Origin: Welwitschia mirabilis
Taxonomy: Eukaryota > Gnetophyta > Gnetopsida > Welwitschiales
Reading direction: 5' to 3'
Assembly (NCBI GenBank): GCA_051453625.1
Contig: JBOZIK010000001.1
Span: 61,866,048-61,892,414 of the forward strand
DNA: 26,367 bases
Positions within the stretch are counted from its first letter, which is position 1. Each line of letters starts with the position of its first letter. Made by a program: the position numbers and the translations under genes. Below, piece by piece: positions 1 through 10,199 of this stretch. Under the pieces are notes generated by a model, which was not told the origin of the DNA, searched no databases, and worked only from the letters and a program-made list of their open reading frames with translations.

Positions 1-1140
1 GCAATGAAAATGGGATAGAAATGGGAGTGAAAATAGATCCTACTTAGATCTTAGTCTTTCTATCATAAAGACTACTTCTCTATAAATTATATCAAAGGAA
101 TAAGGATTGACTAGTTCTTAATCAATATAAACTATGAGATCTATCCAAGTAAGATTTGAAATGTAATATAAAAAGAAAGAAATAACAATGAAAATTTATT
201 CCACTAAATAAGATCAACCTTGACAAAGGTTATCTTTATGATCTAAATAAATCAAAGCTTGTCAATAACTAAGATCAACTTAAATCATAAGGAAGATGCA
301 CAATAATGAGATGAAGGGAAAAATTATATTGATCTAATAAAATCATAACAACATCCACTTACAATATCAGAACAACAGCATCTCAATGAGAGGGAAACAG
401 TCTGACATAAAGGAAACTCCTTTTTAAAGTGTGAGATGGACCTTTTGTCCTTTAAGATTCTATCACAAGTATCAAGTACAAAATATGGAAGGAAAATGAA
501 TGAGGAGAAGGGTATTTATAGATTTTTAAAAAAGGGATTTAAGGAAAACCCTAAAGACAAGAAACATAAACCCTAATAACCCACATGGGTCATTTTACCC
601 CATTTATAATAGAATTTATTTCTGCAGTATAAAAATAGTTGTCATCCCATATGTCATGCACACGATAAAGGATGATGCCACCTTAATGGCTTGGACAATA
701 TGCCATGCGATGGCATTAGCCCTGTGGATTTCTTATGCATAGTCCTGATGCCCTCTTCCTATCTATCATCTGGACGACTATGCAAGCGATGCCCTATTAC
801 CATGTGTTGTTGTCGACGCCATAGGCTTCTGTCTACCTCAGTAATCTGGTCGTCCTGGGTGTCGTGAGGATGATGATTAGAATGACAGTCTTCTTTTGTT
901 CTTTTCTCCAAGGTAAATCAATCTTTGCATCATACAATCCCTCTTCCAATCCTGCAGTAGCAGACTAAGCCTGAGAAATTACTAAAAATGCTAGATATTA
1001 CATGTTTCACTAATCATCCTATCACATCTTCATAACCATCAGTATTATAACAAAACCTGTATTAATTTCTTGTAAAAGTACTTAAAATACACCACCAAAT
1101 TCCCACAAATTAGAATCACAACAGTTATATACAAGATGTA
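1..1140 (-). repeat. LTR-like sequence related to the Athila-like LTR at 4425-5500 (possible 3' LTR)
   Basis: No coding potential is visible. The block resembles the LTR at 4425-5500 in order and spacing: a shared stretch with ACATCCACTT near 351 and its counterpart near 4857, followed about 150 bp later by a minus-strand TATA box (511-520 versus about 5016-5026), then a GATAAAGGATGAT motif near 665 matched by CATAAAGGATAAT near 5147. It lies just beyond the broken start of RT, where a 3' LTR would sit if most of pol had been deleted. The similarity is moderate, so it may instead be the LTR of another family member. Its low-coordinate end lies outside the window. Confidence 0.5.
508..523 (-). 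promoter_or_regulatory. TATA box of the LTR-like block
   Basis: On the minus strand this reads TCTATAAATACCCTTC, a good plant TATA box. It lies at the position equivalent to the TATA-like site of the related LTR further along. It supports minus-strand orientation for this block. Confidence 0.5.
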
Positions 1141-1144
1141 CTCA

Positions 1145-1580
1145 CGTATTATACAAAAGCACGAATTGACCTTTGTCTATAAGTTTAATAACTTTTTCCT
1201 TGATTACTGGCTTAATGGTAGGATTAAGTAAGGCTTTTTCTTGGGAAGGATAAAGTTGAGAACTAAGGACCAATAGCTTATTAGAATTTTTATTTAAGAA
1301 AATGTATTTAAAACCATTAGGTAAGTATTTAAGTTAAAGATCATTTTATTGTAGAACACCCATCTTGATGTAAATTATTTTTAATGGATCTTACATATTG
1401 GATATCATGGTTAAGTATGGATTAAAATCCTCATGAAAATCATCCTTGGAAGAGTGGTTTAAAAGGTTTTGGTTAAGATTGTAAGGATTAGAGAAGTCTA
1501 AAGATTTAAGCTTAGTAGACAATTTCTCTTCATCATTAAATAAGATTAAGTCATGTAATGAAAGAAGCCTTTATTCTAAA
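1145..1580 (-). pseudogene. Athila-like pol fragment: protease-RT linker and first residues of RT, truncated
   Basis: The minus strand reads a linker of the kind that precedes RT in Athila/Tat polyproteins: a stretch ending KYLPNGFKYIFLNKNSNK around 1330-1285, then a Leu/Val/Ser-rich run. It passes directly into ALLNPTIKPVIKEKVIKLID (about 1235-1175), which matches the conserved start of the RT domain. About 45 residues normally found between these two blocks appear to be missing, so there is an internal deletion. The match ends near 1145 and no RT catalytic motif follows. Several stops interrupt the reading. Assignment to the family is by motif recognition only. Confidence 0.6.
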
Positions 1581-1588
1581 AGATGATG

Positions 1589-1960
1589 TTAAACTAACAT
1601 GGATGATCTAACTTTTTCTTCTATGTCTAATTTATCTTTCATGTCTTTTTCAGTGGCATCAGATACTCTGATACTAGACTTTTTATTATCTATATGACAC
1701 TCCATCATCCCTGTGCGAGTATCAATGACATAATGGGCTATTGCACAAAAGGATCTTTCTAAAAGTAGAGGGTGTTTACCATTATGTTCAACCTCTATGA
1801 TGACCACATCTATAGGGTAGAAAGCCTTTTTAATTTGAATCACTAAATCTTTGATTATTTCTATAGGTTTCTTAATTACTGCATTAGCTAATTCCAACAC
1901 TATTCTAATAGGTTCAAAAGCATAATATTTACATTTTCCCCTATGTCTATTAAATCTTTC
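1589..1960 (-). pseudogene. Athila-like Ty3/gypsy aspartic protease (retropepsin) remnant
   Basis: Retropepsin processes the Gag-Pol polyprotein. The active-site block reads DLIDIGENVNIM, with the Asp codon at 1945-1947; the family usually has D-L-G-A here, so Asp and Gly survive and the small residue is now Glu. A frameshift near 1905 leads to an open stretch (1900-1589, 103 codons) beginning MLELANAVIKKPIEIIKDLV, which is the typical second half of the Athila/Tat protease, followed by VDTR-like and PLLLERSF blocks. The zinc knuckle lies upstream and the RT start downstream, in the normal gag-PR-RT order. Confidence 0.75.
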
Positions 1961-2599
1961 TTAATTTTCTTATTGCCTTCAAAAATAACACCAATAGCGG
2001 TTGGTCTTGGGTCTTTAAACATAGGACATTTTTGAGAAACTAAGTTGGAAAGGGATTATGCAATAAAAACTTTACTTGAGATTGTCCTCTTCTATTTTCT
2101 TCTTACTAAGTATTTCCAAATTTTGTTTTAGTTAGGGTTGTCTTAAAAGATCTTTCAAAAGCGTAGATTAATAGTAATATTATTCATAATTGCTTTCAAA
2201 TACTCATCATAAGTTGGATTATTGCTTAATCTATCCAATGATAGGGTAGTCTTCTCCTTTGAATATTCGTTGTTGTTGTTAAATATAAAGTTGAAAGTAG
2301 AAGAAAAGCTCAGTTGATTAACAATTTCAATATCATCTTCAACATCGCACTTCTCCCATAGATATAAAGCAAAAGATTGATCGCATTCTTGAGGTTCTTC
2401 CTTATCTTTGTGGACAGAAGTTGAAGGTTTTTCATGAGGAGCAGTATCATGTACACTTTTGGTTACTACATTCTAATCTTTCTTTACATCATTTAGGTTT
2501 GAAATAGTTTGAGTAGCAAGTAATTCTTGTGACCTTTTATTTCCTAGCACGTTTTGTCGAAGGAGATCAATCAAATTTCTAAGTTCTTATTTTAATTTT
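1961..2599 (-). pseudogene. gag-protease linker of the Athila-like element
   Basis: The minus strand carries low-complexity, charged coding remnants with several stops. They include a block near 2045-1985 reading CPMFKDPRPTAIGVIFEG, which corresponds to the conserved lead-in to the plant Ty3 protease, and an acidic stretch near 2350-2320. No further domain is recognisable. The region is annotated only because it joins gag to protease without an interruption by other repeats. Confidence 0.5.
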
Positions 2600-3690
2600 C
2601 TAGAATTTCATTAGTGGTATCTTATGTAATTTTTATGTTCTTTAATCATTTCTCTATAAGGGTCATTCCTATTATAGTTGAAAAACTTGGGCTGAGAGTT
2701 ATGACTTCTATATTTCTTATCAAACAAAGGTTGGAAAGATATTGAAGATCCATTATTTCTTATTGGATATTGTTGGTTATTAAATATGGCCTCCCTAAAA
2801 GTTACTAAAACTGGGTATTCTTTAGTAAAGTGAGAGTTTTCATCACATATTTCACAATGGTTGAGATGATTTAGTAATTTTTCATTAGTTAAAGCTTTTA
2901 TGTAACTCTCTAATGTACTAGCAAGATCACTAAGTAGGATGTTAACCTTTGATTTTTCTTTCTCATATTGTAGTTTTTTTAAATCTCCAAGAATTTCACC
3001 TATAGTTCTAGTGTCTTTACATGTTTTTAGTTAATTTTAACTTCTTTCTATAAGGTCTTATAATAAGTTTCAAGCATCATCTAAGATTAAATTGAGTAAA
3101 TCTCCACTGAATTAAAAATCTACCATTTATCTGGTTTATCTATTCAATACTTTAGAAGTGATCAATAAATTCTTATTTTTGAAACTTATTTATCAAATTG
3201 AATGACATGTATATCAAGAATCTTTCATATTTTAAGGAATAGTCTTCATGAGGGTATTGTTAAAAATTTATTACTTCTTTTATTATTGTCCTCATAACTG
3301 TCTCATTCATGAATCATTTGATAAAGAGTTCTTATACATGATTCTATGACTTAATACTTCTATGTGGAATGGTTTAAGTCAATTTTTTGCTTTTACTTTT
3401 AAGATAAATGAAAATATCATATGTAGGTTCTGAAATTTTATTTTTTATATGTCCTGAAGTGAGGATAAGTTATTCAATCTTGCCTATGTATTGGAATGGG
3501 TCTTCATTAGGTTCTCTAGAAAAGGTAGGATAGGCATTCAAGGTTTTAACTCTATGTTATCTCTAGGGGATAAGTTAAATGGATTTTAAAGTTCCCTCTT
3601 TTTATTAGCTAACATATCCTTTAGAGTAATATTTAAATTAGAGGATTCTATTATTTTGAGTAAAGATTTGTTAAATGTCATAGACTAAGA
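2600..3690 (-). pseudogene. Athila-like gag remnant (retrotransposon gag domain and zinc knuckle)
   Basis: Gag is the structural protein of the virus-like particle. A plausible start is the ATG at about 3680 (MTFNKSLLKIIESS). Further in, SREPNEDPFQYIGKIE (about 3530-3483) matches the EDP block that opens the Retrotrans_gag domain, and FSGDLLNLILDDA (about 3110-3070) matches the domain end. The zinc knuckle at 2815-2856 reads CEICDENSHFTKEY. This is a CX2CX4HX4C motif whose last Cys is now Tyr (TGC to TAC, or TGT to TAC with a second change). Many stops and frame changes are present, so it cannot make protein. Confidence 0.65.
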
Positions 3691-4406
3691 GAATTAGGAT
3701 GATTAGGCAAAAGAGAAGAGATAGGATTTCTAGTAGAACTTGGTTAATTTTCAGAAATTTTTTAAAGATTTAGGAGTATGCGAACAAGAAATAGTAAATG
3801 TAGAATAACTATCTTACTTAATTAAAAAATTAAAATTTTCTTTCCTTGAGTTCTTGAATTAAAGTCCAATAAACCTTATTTGATTACTTCATCAAGGAAA
3901 CATTTTTCACAAGTGTATTTGCTTATTTTGCTATTATCATTATCTGATAAGGTTAAATAATGTTAAATAAACTTCTTTACATTCAAGTAGCATTAATCTC
4001 TAGGGTCACTCAAAGGTGCAAGGAGTAGGATATACCAAATGAATGTGGTAATCACTTAAATCACATGAAGCATAAAATGTAGGCCAAGTTTGTTGAAGAA
4101 TAATAATCAATGTGGTAATCCACAAGATCACATAAAGTGCTAGGGGTATACCTAATAAATCATTAAATTAAAGTATAGATCCTTCAAATTAACATTACAC
4201 TTGAAAGTAAATAAATGGAAATTATAAGAAACAAAAATTATAATTTGTAAGAAAGGAAATTAAAGTACACTTCAAGACCAAAAGGTAATCAATTAATTTC
4301 AAGTAGATCCAAGAGGATAAAATAAAAATTACTCAAATAAACAATTTGAAATGAATTTAAAATACTTAGTTGAGTAATGATAATCTTCCTTTTTCTCTTA
4401 ATATGT
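3691..4406 (-). other. 5' leader of the Athila-like element, no gene seen
   Basis: This AT-rich stretch lies between the PBS and the gag start. No coding frame, RNA gene or clear repeat unit is visible in it. A long untranslated leader between PBS and gag is normal for Athila-type elements. Confidence 0.45.
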
Positions 4407-4424
4407 TCCTTGATAATGGTGTCA
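4407..4424 (-). promoter_or_regulatory. primer binding site, tRNA-Asp type, decayed by transitions
   Basis: The minus strand reads TGACACCATTATCAAGGA. The tRNA-Asp primer site used by Athila elements is TGGCGCCGTTGCCGGGGA. Eleven of 18 positions are identical and all seven differences are C-to-T or G-to-A transitions. It lies upstream of gag and next to the LTR end, where a PBS should be. It fixes the orientation and the LTR boundary near 4425. Confidence 0.7.
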
Positions 4425-5500
4425 AAACGTTGTGATGCATATTTATGCTTCTAATTTTAATATTCTAAAGATCAAATATAACTTATAACATCTGAAAAGC
4501 TAGTAATTAATTACACATTTATATAGTGGAATTAACCTAAAGGTCATATAGTTAGAGAATTTGAAATATTAATTTAGAAAGAGAGAAATAATATATTTGC
4601 TTTATAGGATATAAAATTAAACAATTCAAAAATGAAGGTGAAATGAAATGCAATGGAATGAAATGTGATGAATGCAATTCTAATGCAATGCATTAATTAA
4701 ATTTCCAATCTACTGTCACTAGATTAATCCTTATAACCTATTTCAATTACAAATTCATTTCACTTAAATTTCAATCAAGATAAGCTATAAGAAGGAATAA
4801 TAAACACATTTAAAAATATTTCAATTCAATTAATACTTTTATTAATAAAATTAAATTACATCCACTTATAATAACAACTTCTCAATGAAAGATTCACTGC
4901 CTAATACCAAGGTGATTCTTCTCACAAGTAGGATGAATATCCTTACCTTCAATAATCTCTAGTCATTTCAAGAATGTAGATAACAAAGGATGGCTTGGAA
5001 TAGGGTCTAAAAGTGTTTATTTATAGGTTGGGATAGGTCAGTAAGAGGCATAAAACAAAGAGGTATGAGTTAGATCCATCCTTTTATAACAATTTAATTA
5101 AATTTACAAATTATTTTGATTATTATTCATCGTGTTACCCCCATGACATAAAGGATAATACTCTATCTACTAACTCGTGATCGGCATGTGTTGAATATGT
5201 TGAATGTTGTCCTAATCATCATCCCCATGACATAGTAGACAATCACATTTTGTTAAATATCATTTCCTCTATCATCCCCATGACATAGAGGATGACCATA
5301 CTATATTTATTATTGTGCTTTGGTCCATCTCACGCAAAAACATGTTTTCGTGTTGGAAATTGTTGGATATTTTGACCTATATGAAGGCTTTTTATAATTT
5401 TCATAAACCCCTAGAAAAACCTATCAATAGAACCTAAAAATGTACTCCACATGTGTATTATATAGGTTAATTTGGCATCATAAGAATTATTTCCTTAACT
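4425..5500 (-). repeat. 5' LTR of the Athila-like element (outer boundary approximate)
   Basis: The inner end follows the PBS. A minus-strand TATA-like sequence lies at about 5014-5030. Upstream of it in transcript orientation are three copies of an inverted-repeat motif (5135-5296). The block resembles 1-1140 in order and spacing. The outer end could not be fixed because no clear terminal dinucleotide or target-site duplication is recognisable. Confidence 0.55.
5135..5296. repeat. three copies of a motif around CCCCATGACATAGAGGATGA
   Basis: Copies lie at about 5135-5160, 5216-5242 and 5271-5296. The best copy has TCATCC on the left and GGATGA on the right of a short centre, so it can form a small hairpin. 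Related but poorer copies are seen at 645-690 in the other LTR-like block. They sit upstream of the TATA box, in the U3 part of the LTR. Confidence 0.6.
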
Positions 5501-5929
5501 CAATCCAAAAACTAGTTTAATGCTTTCTTCAAAAATATGGATTGGACCATGATGAGGGTGGCTGATGGTAGTTGTATAAGGATTAAAAGATGAATACAGA
5601 GAATTAAGGATAAAAAGAAAAATGGAATGATAAATAAGAAAATAAGGGAATCCACATAGGTCTAGAATATTGGAGGAGATGATCCACGAGAATTTCTTCT
5701 CTATAGTCCATTATTAGAGTTTTAGTTCAATGGACTTGACATTCACAGAATTTTAAGAAATGATAGGATGAAATATCTAAGTCATACATTAATTGGGAGT
5801 AGTATATAGGTATCACACAAAATAATAGAAGAATAAGAGAAAAAAGAAACACTACCAAATTTACTGCGAATCATGAGAAAAATGAGGTAAAAAATGAAGG
5901 TTCCATAGGGTATTTATAGTAGTGGATCT

Positions 5930-6035
5930 AGGGTTAACTAAATCATAAGAGTAAAGTTAACTACAATTAACTAACCCATAGTTAACTATAATTAAACCAA
6001 AGTTAATTATAGTTGAATTAAGATTAAACTACAGT
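5930..6035. repeat. cluster of GTTAACTA-like palindromic motifs
   Basis: GTTAACT or close variants (GTTAACTA, ATTAACTA, GTTAATTA, GTTGAATT, ACAGTTAGG) recur about seven times in 105 bp, spaced 10-20 bp apart and often alternating in orientation. GTTAAC is itself palindromic. The cluster lies immediately upstream of the minus-strand TATA box at 5908-5922. Confidence 0.5.
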
Positions 6036-6117
6036 TAGGAGATAAGTACTACTCTTTAATAATAACAGATTCTAAAGAGCTAATGTTGTACTCCAAGTAC
6101 TTAACATCTTAGTTAAA

Positions 6118-6990
6118 AAACCCAATGTCACACTTAGGTATCCAACATTACACTTGTGTCTTTGATATCACTCTTGTCACGTGCCTGTTCTCGATAGGTC
6201 CTACTCGACTCTAATGGTGACTATAACCTTTCAACCTATTCTGTAAGAAGATCTTAATGTTTACTCTAATTTCTAATGTTACACTTGAATATCTGACATT
6301 ACACTTTAATGTCCAATATCGCACTTGGGTTTTTGATGTTGCAATTGCCTCTGCAAGTTCTCGACACCTCTTGCTCTTTCCTAGAAGCTATCCATTTATC
6401 TTCTGCCTACCTATACAAGAAGTTCCAATGTTATACACACTAAAGCCCATTGTCACACTTTGATGTCCAACATCATAGCTAGATTTCCAATGTTACACTT
6501 GAATCCTAGTAGCCTAACACTTCTTAAAAGTTCCCAGCACTTTACATTTTAGTACAATGTGGTCCTCAAATAATAGGGCTAATGTTACATGAGGATAGCT
6601 AATGTTACACTTGAATACCTCATGTTACACTTAGATGGCTGATATTGCACGTAGATATCCAACATCATACTTAAGTATCTAACATCACACTTGGATGTCA
6701 GACATGTCCCTTACTCCTAGCACTATACATGATGCCCTGATGTACTTATGACAATAATCTCTAATGTTGCACTTAGATATCCAATGTTATACTTGAGTGC
6801 TCGATGTCAGATTTACTTCTACAAAATCATAGCATATTCTATTTGTCCTTGAAATTAATCAAAAATGCCTGTTCTTACTCCATAATGAAATTCTGTAATC
6901 GCATAAAGGTATCTAACATTGCATTTTCCTAGCTAACATTACATCATAATATCCAACATTACACTTGTATGTACAATAATACATCCCCAT
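6118..6990. repeat. degenerate 20-bp tandem repeat array with interspersed spacers
   Basis: The unit consensus is about YAAYRTYRCACTTRGRTRTC, exactly 20 bp. Six contiguous units run 6580-6699 without any length change. Others lie at 6122-6181 (three), 6274-6345 (three to four), 6762-6815 (two to three) and scattered near 6426-6510 and 6905-6970. Two spacers, at about 6182-6273 and 6346-6425, resemble each other (both contain a GTTCTCGA block, then CCTA, then AAGAAG before the next unit), so a higher-order unit of roughly 150-170 bp is likely. The array contains no open frame of note. Confidence 0.75.
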
Positions 6991-7000
6991 GGTAGATACT

Positions 7001-7589
7001 AAAAAATGAATCCACATCATTAAGGATTATTATAATAACCATTAATAGATCTTTTAACTATTTTTTTAACTAAAATTTAGTTAGAAGCACCTAACTATTA
7101 TAGCAACACTATAAAAAAAAGGATATAATACTATGAAAAAGGGACAAGAAACTACTAGAAGAAGAAGATAAATCAAGAAGATGTTTATAAGTTAAAAATA
7201 ACATCAAACCAACTAGCACATTATGAAACATAGAGTGAATGAATGAATGAATAAAATAGAAAGCTAACTTGATCACATTCACTCTCAAAATGAACTTATA
7301 GCTAGTAGGATTGATAACCTTCTTTATTGTTTGGAAGATAGAATTATGGAATAAAACCTAAAGGAATCCCAAGAGCAACCCTCTACATCGGGATAACATA
7401 CTTCAACAAGCCTAGTTAATCTACAAAACATCTAAATGAGACTACTAAACACAGAGGCCAATGTCTAAGCCTTCCTATTAAATCAAGAAAACCACTCTAA
7501 CATAGAATAATGTGAAGAAGACAAGATTGCTAAAATGATATGCCAAATAATATACAAAGGCAAAGTAGGAACAAGTAAATAAGTTATCT
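7001..7589 (+). other. leader and possible N-terminal gag of the chromovirus, poorly resolved
   Basis: This AT-rich sequence precedes the recognisable gag block. The minisatellite-like (TGAA)4 at about 7235-7253 is the only simple repeat seen. Short coding-like stretches occur on the plus strand but are too broken to assign. No convincing 5' LTR or primer binding site for the chromovirus is found here. Confidence 0.3.
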
Positions 7590-7985
7590 CTTGGATTTGG
7601 CAAATAGAAAACTACTTTAACCTTTAGAATATTCCACTAGAGAGATGATGTAGATACACCATTACCTTTCTTGTATAAAATTCATAAGAACCTAAAGGAT
7701 ACCATGGGATACCTTTATAAAGAAATTCAAAAAGAAATTCGTTCTAGAAGACTTTATAGAAGACCAAATAATGGAATTCCAATGCCTCCTCTTGGGAAAA
7801 TTCCCATTAGATAAACATTGGTTTGAGTTCTAACATCTTATGAAGTATCAAAAGAACTTCATTGAGAAGCAATTGATTAATAGTTTCATTGATACTCTAC
7901 CATCTAAACTCAGAAGTATCTTATGCATCTTGGATGTCAAATCCACTAAATATACCTACCACAAAATATGACATTACCTTCAAGG
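7590..7985 (+). pseudogene. chromovirus gag remnant
   Basis: WIWQIENYFNL (about 7591-7623) matches the W-x-x-x-(M/I)-E-x-Y-F opening of plant Ty3 gag domains. After a frameshift, FKKKFVLEDFIEDQIMEFQC (from 7726) and then HLMKYQKNFIEK and DTLPSKLRSIL follow in the order expected for the second half of the domain. One in-frame stop lies between these blocks at about 7828. No zinc knuckle is clearly visible between here and the protease. Confidence rests on the order of motifs rather than any single strong one. Confidence 0.5.
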
Positions 7986-8185
7986 GTAAGAAAATTGATG
8001 AAATAAGCTCTGTTATCCATAAGTAGATAGACATAACATGTTTAACACATCACTAGCATGAGAGACATACAGAACCAACCTTACTTACCATGAATGGCAC
8101 GTTACATTACCAGAAATTATCCATTCAAAGCACAAGCATCAAATATCTCTTAGTAAGTCGATCTTAAGCCTTATAGAATATAGTC

Positions 8186-8413
8186 ATGAAATCTAAAAGG
8201 ATATATGCCACCATCCATACAAGTGTGATTCATAATCAGTACTCTATTTTGGAATTACATGATCAAATTTCATCTATTTTTATTTCATACCTAGTTGATA
8301 GTAGTGTCTCATACAACTTCATTTCTCTAAGATTATTTTATAAACTAAACATCACCCCATTCAAGGAACAAAAATCTATCATAGGGGTTGCAAGGGATAG
8401 TTTTCTTATATAG
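8186..8413 (+). pseudogene. chromovirus aspartic protease remnant
   Basis: An open stretch of 75 codons contains SYLVDSSVSYNFIS. This is the retropepsin active site, with Asp at codon 38 (8297-8299). The usual D-S-G-A is now D-S-S-V; the Gly-to-Ser change is explained by G to A. IIGVARDS at the end corresponds to the strand after the flap. A stop at 8411-8413 ends the frame just before the part that normally links to RT. The remaining linker (8414-8940) is broken, but DVFEDSKMLL and LVPRAQPIA near 8750-8835 resemble the pre-RT segment. Confidence 0.6.
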
Positions 8414-8939
8414 GATAGGGCTACCTCCCTCATCAATTATAACATTCATAACTCATATTTTAGGGATAAGTTCTATGTCTTTTAAATTAGATAGTATCAT
8501 GTCATTTTGTGGATTTTCTTCTTAATCAAATATAATACTGGAATTAACTTTTACCAATGCATCCTACTACTATTAACATCATCTAGAGAATGAATCTTCA
8601 AAGGGAAGGGAGGAATAAGAAAATATTTTTGATCTCACCTACATAGATCTCAGAAGCTATTAAAAGAAAAAAAATCTTCATCGCCCTAGTGTAGGTAGAA
8701 AATCATAAAAAAGATTTCATATTACCAAAAGAACTATAAGAATTATCTAATGTATTTGAAGATTCAAAGATGCTATTATCCAAGAGAAAAGTATAGCATG
8801 CAATCGACTTAGTCCCTAGAGCACAACCAATAGCTTGATCATCTTACTTATTCTTGGTGATAAAATTAAGGGAACTAAAACTACAAATTAAATAGCTACT
8901 TTTAAAAAGAAAAATTTTCCCTAGTATGTCAACATGAGA

Positions 8940-9560
8940 AGAATTATTACTCTTCATAAAGAAAAAAGATGGTACTTTATGAATTTGCATTGACTACAGG
9001 TAGCTAAACAAGGCAACCATAAAAATAGGTATCCACTACCAAAAATTAATAACTTATTGGATCAATTTCAAGGAGCTAAGTTTTCCTTAAAGATTAACTT
9101 AAAGTCTAGATACCATCAAATCTACATCAAGGATGAAGATATCTACAAAATTACCTTCAAAACAAGGTACAAATATTATGAGTTTGTAGTAATTCCCTTT
9201 GGTCTAACAAATGATCTAGCTACTTTTATGATTTTGATGAATGATATTTTTCAATCTTATTTAGATAAATTTATATTTTTATTTTTAAATTATATTTTAA
9301 TATATTTAAAAAGTCAAGATGATCATGTTGCACACTTGAAAAAAGTTTTACAAGTCCTATCCAAGCATAATTTCAAGGCTAAATTAAGTAAATATGACTA
9401 TTTTAGACAAAAATTAGCTACCTAGGATATGTTATCTCTAGTAAAGGATACACAACTAATCTAGCCAAAATACAAGCTATAATGGAATCATTAAAACTAA
9501 ATAATATTACACAAGTTTGAAGTTTCTTAGGATTGATTGGTTTCTATTAGAAATTCATTC
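8940..9560 (+). pseudogene. chromovirus reverse transcriptase, catalytic aspartates lost
   Basis: RT copies the element RNA into DNA. The opening block KKDGTL-stop-ICIDYR (from about 8962) is clear. The open part 9057-9425 contains SLKINLKSRYHQIYIK, where the catalytic Asp of the first motif is Asn (codon 14), then VVIPFGLTNDLATF, then FLFLNYILIYLK, where the Y/F-x-D-D box is now L-N-Y (codons 78-79). So all three catalytic carboxylates are gone. A frameshift near 9420 leads to LGYVISSKG and SFLGLIGFY, with TGA and TAG replacing Arg-type codons. The fold is fully recognisable, the enzyme is dead. Confidence 0.9.
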
Positions 9561-10070
9561 CAACATTATCTCAATTTGTAGCTCCACTGACAGATTTAAC
9601 CAAATCAAAATCCACATTTAACTTTAACAATAAATGCAAGAAAGCATTTCATAAATTGAATATACTACTAATAATATCATCTATTCTTAAAATCACAAAC
9701 ATGAACAAACCATTTATAATCATCACTGATCCTACACAAGGAATAAGAGCCATACTTAGCCAACATGATTAGGTGATCACCTATGAATCACAAAAGTTAA
9801 GACCAACATGAGAAAAACTATTTAATTTATGATCTCAAACTACTAGCCATAGTGCATGCTCTAAAATTTTGGAGATATTACCTAGTGAGAGGTGAATTCT
9901 TACTCAAAACAAATCATAAAGCTTAGAATATTTTCAGAAATAGCCTCTTTTGAATATGCGATAGAGGATATGAAGTGAATTACTTATAAAATATAACTTT
10001 AAAATAGTATATCCTAGAAAAAGAGAATAAAGTTACAGATGACTTGAGTAAAATATGATGCATGCTAGCA
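9561..10070 (+). pseudogene. chromovirus RNase H remnant
   Basis: RNase H removes the RNA template during reverse transcription. The first block reads PFIIITDPTQGIRAILSQ (about 9709-9762) with the first catalytic Asp kept. After a frameshift come EKNYLIYDLKLLAIVHALKF, where the catalytic Glu has become Lys, and LLKTNHKA, where the third carboxylate Asp has become Asn. VTDDLSK near 10036-10056 keeps the fourth Asp. At least four stops are present. It follows RT and precedes integrase, the normal Ty3/gypsy order. Confidence 0.85.
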
Positions 10071-10199
10071 ACTACTATCACATTAGATCTATTAGCTTTT
10101 CTTAAGACATCCTTAGCCAATGATCCATATTTTAAGGACATATAACTAATTTAAGAAGAAAAAGAAGTTGACACTTACACACTCTTATGAAATGGATAT

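Larger units (their letters stand above)
5500..7000 (-). repeat. LTR-like block of unidentified family
   Basis: No coding sequence is recognisable. On the minus strand a TATA box (CTACTATAAATACCC, 5908-5922) lies downstream of two repeat clusters: GTTAAC-type motifs at 5930-6035 and 20-bp units at 6118-6990. A TATA box preceded by repeated short motifs is the layout of the U3 region of the other LTRs here, so this is interpreted as a solo or truncated LTR in minus orientation. Its boundaries, its family and its relation to the neighbouring chromovirus are unresolved. Confidence 0.4.

Noticed and set aside
6257-6463. Plus-strand open frame of 68 codons
   Set aside because: It runs through the 20-bp repeats and changes with repeat sequence; no domain is recognised.
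6118-6990. Repeats with regular period, as in a CRISPR array
   Set aside because: Units are contiguous 20-mers without unique spacers of constant size, they are degenerate, and the setting is a plant LTR-like block.
6991-7010. Possible tRNA-Met primer site (TGGTAGATACTA) for the chromovirus
   Set aside because: Only the first five bases match in register; the rest needs an insertion and several changes.
7590-7985. Endogenous pararetrovirus coat-protein-like segment
   Set aside because: The downstream order of protease, RT, RNase H, integrase and chromodomain fits Ty3/gypsy; pararetroviruses lack integrase with a chromodomain.
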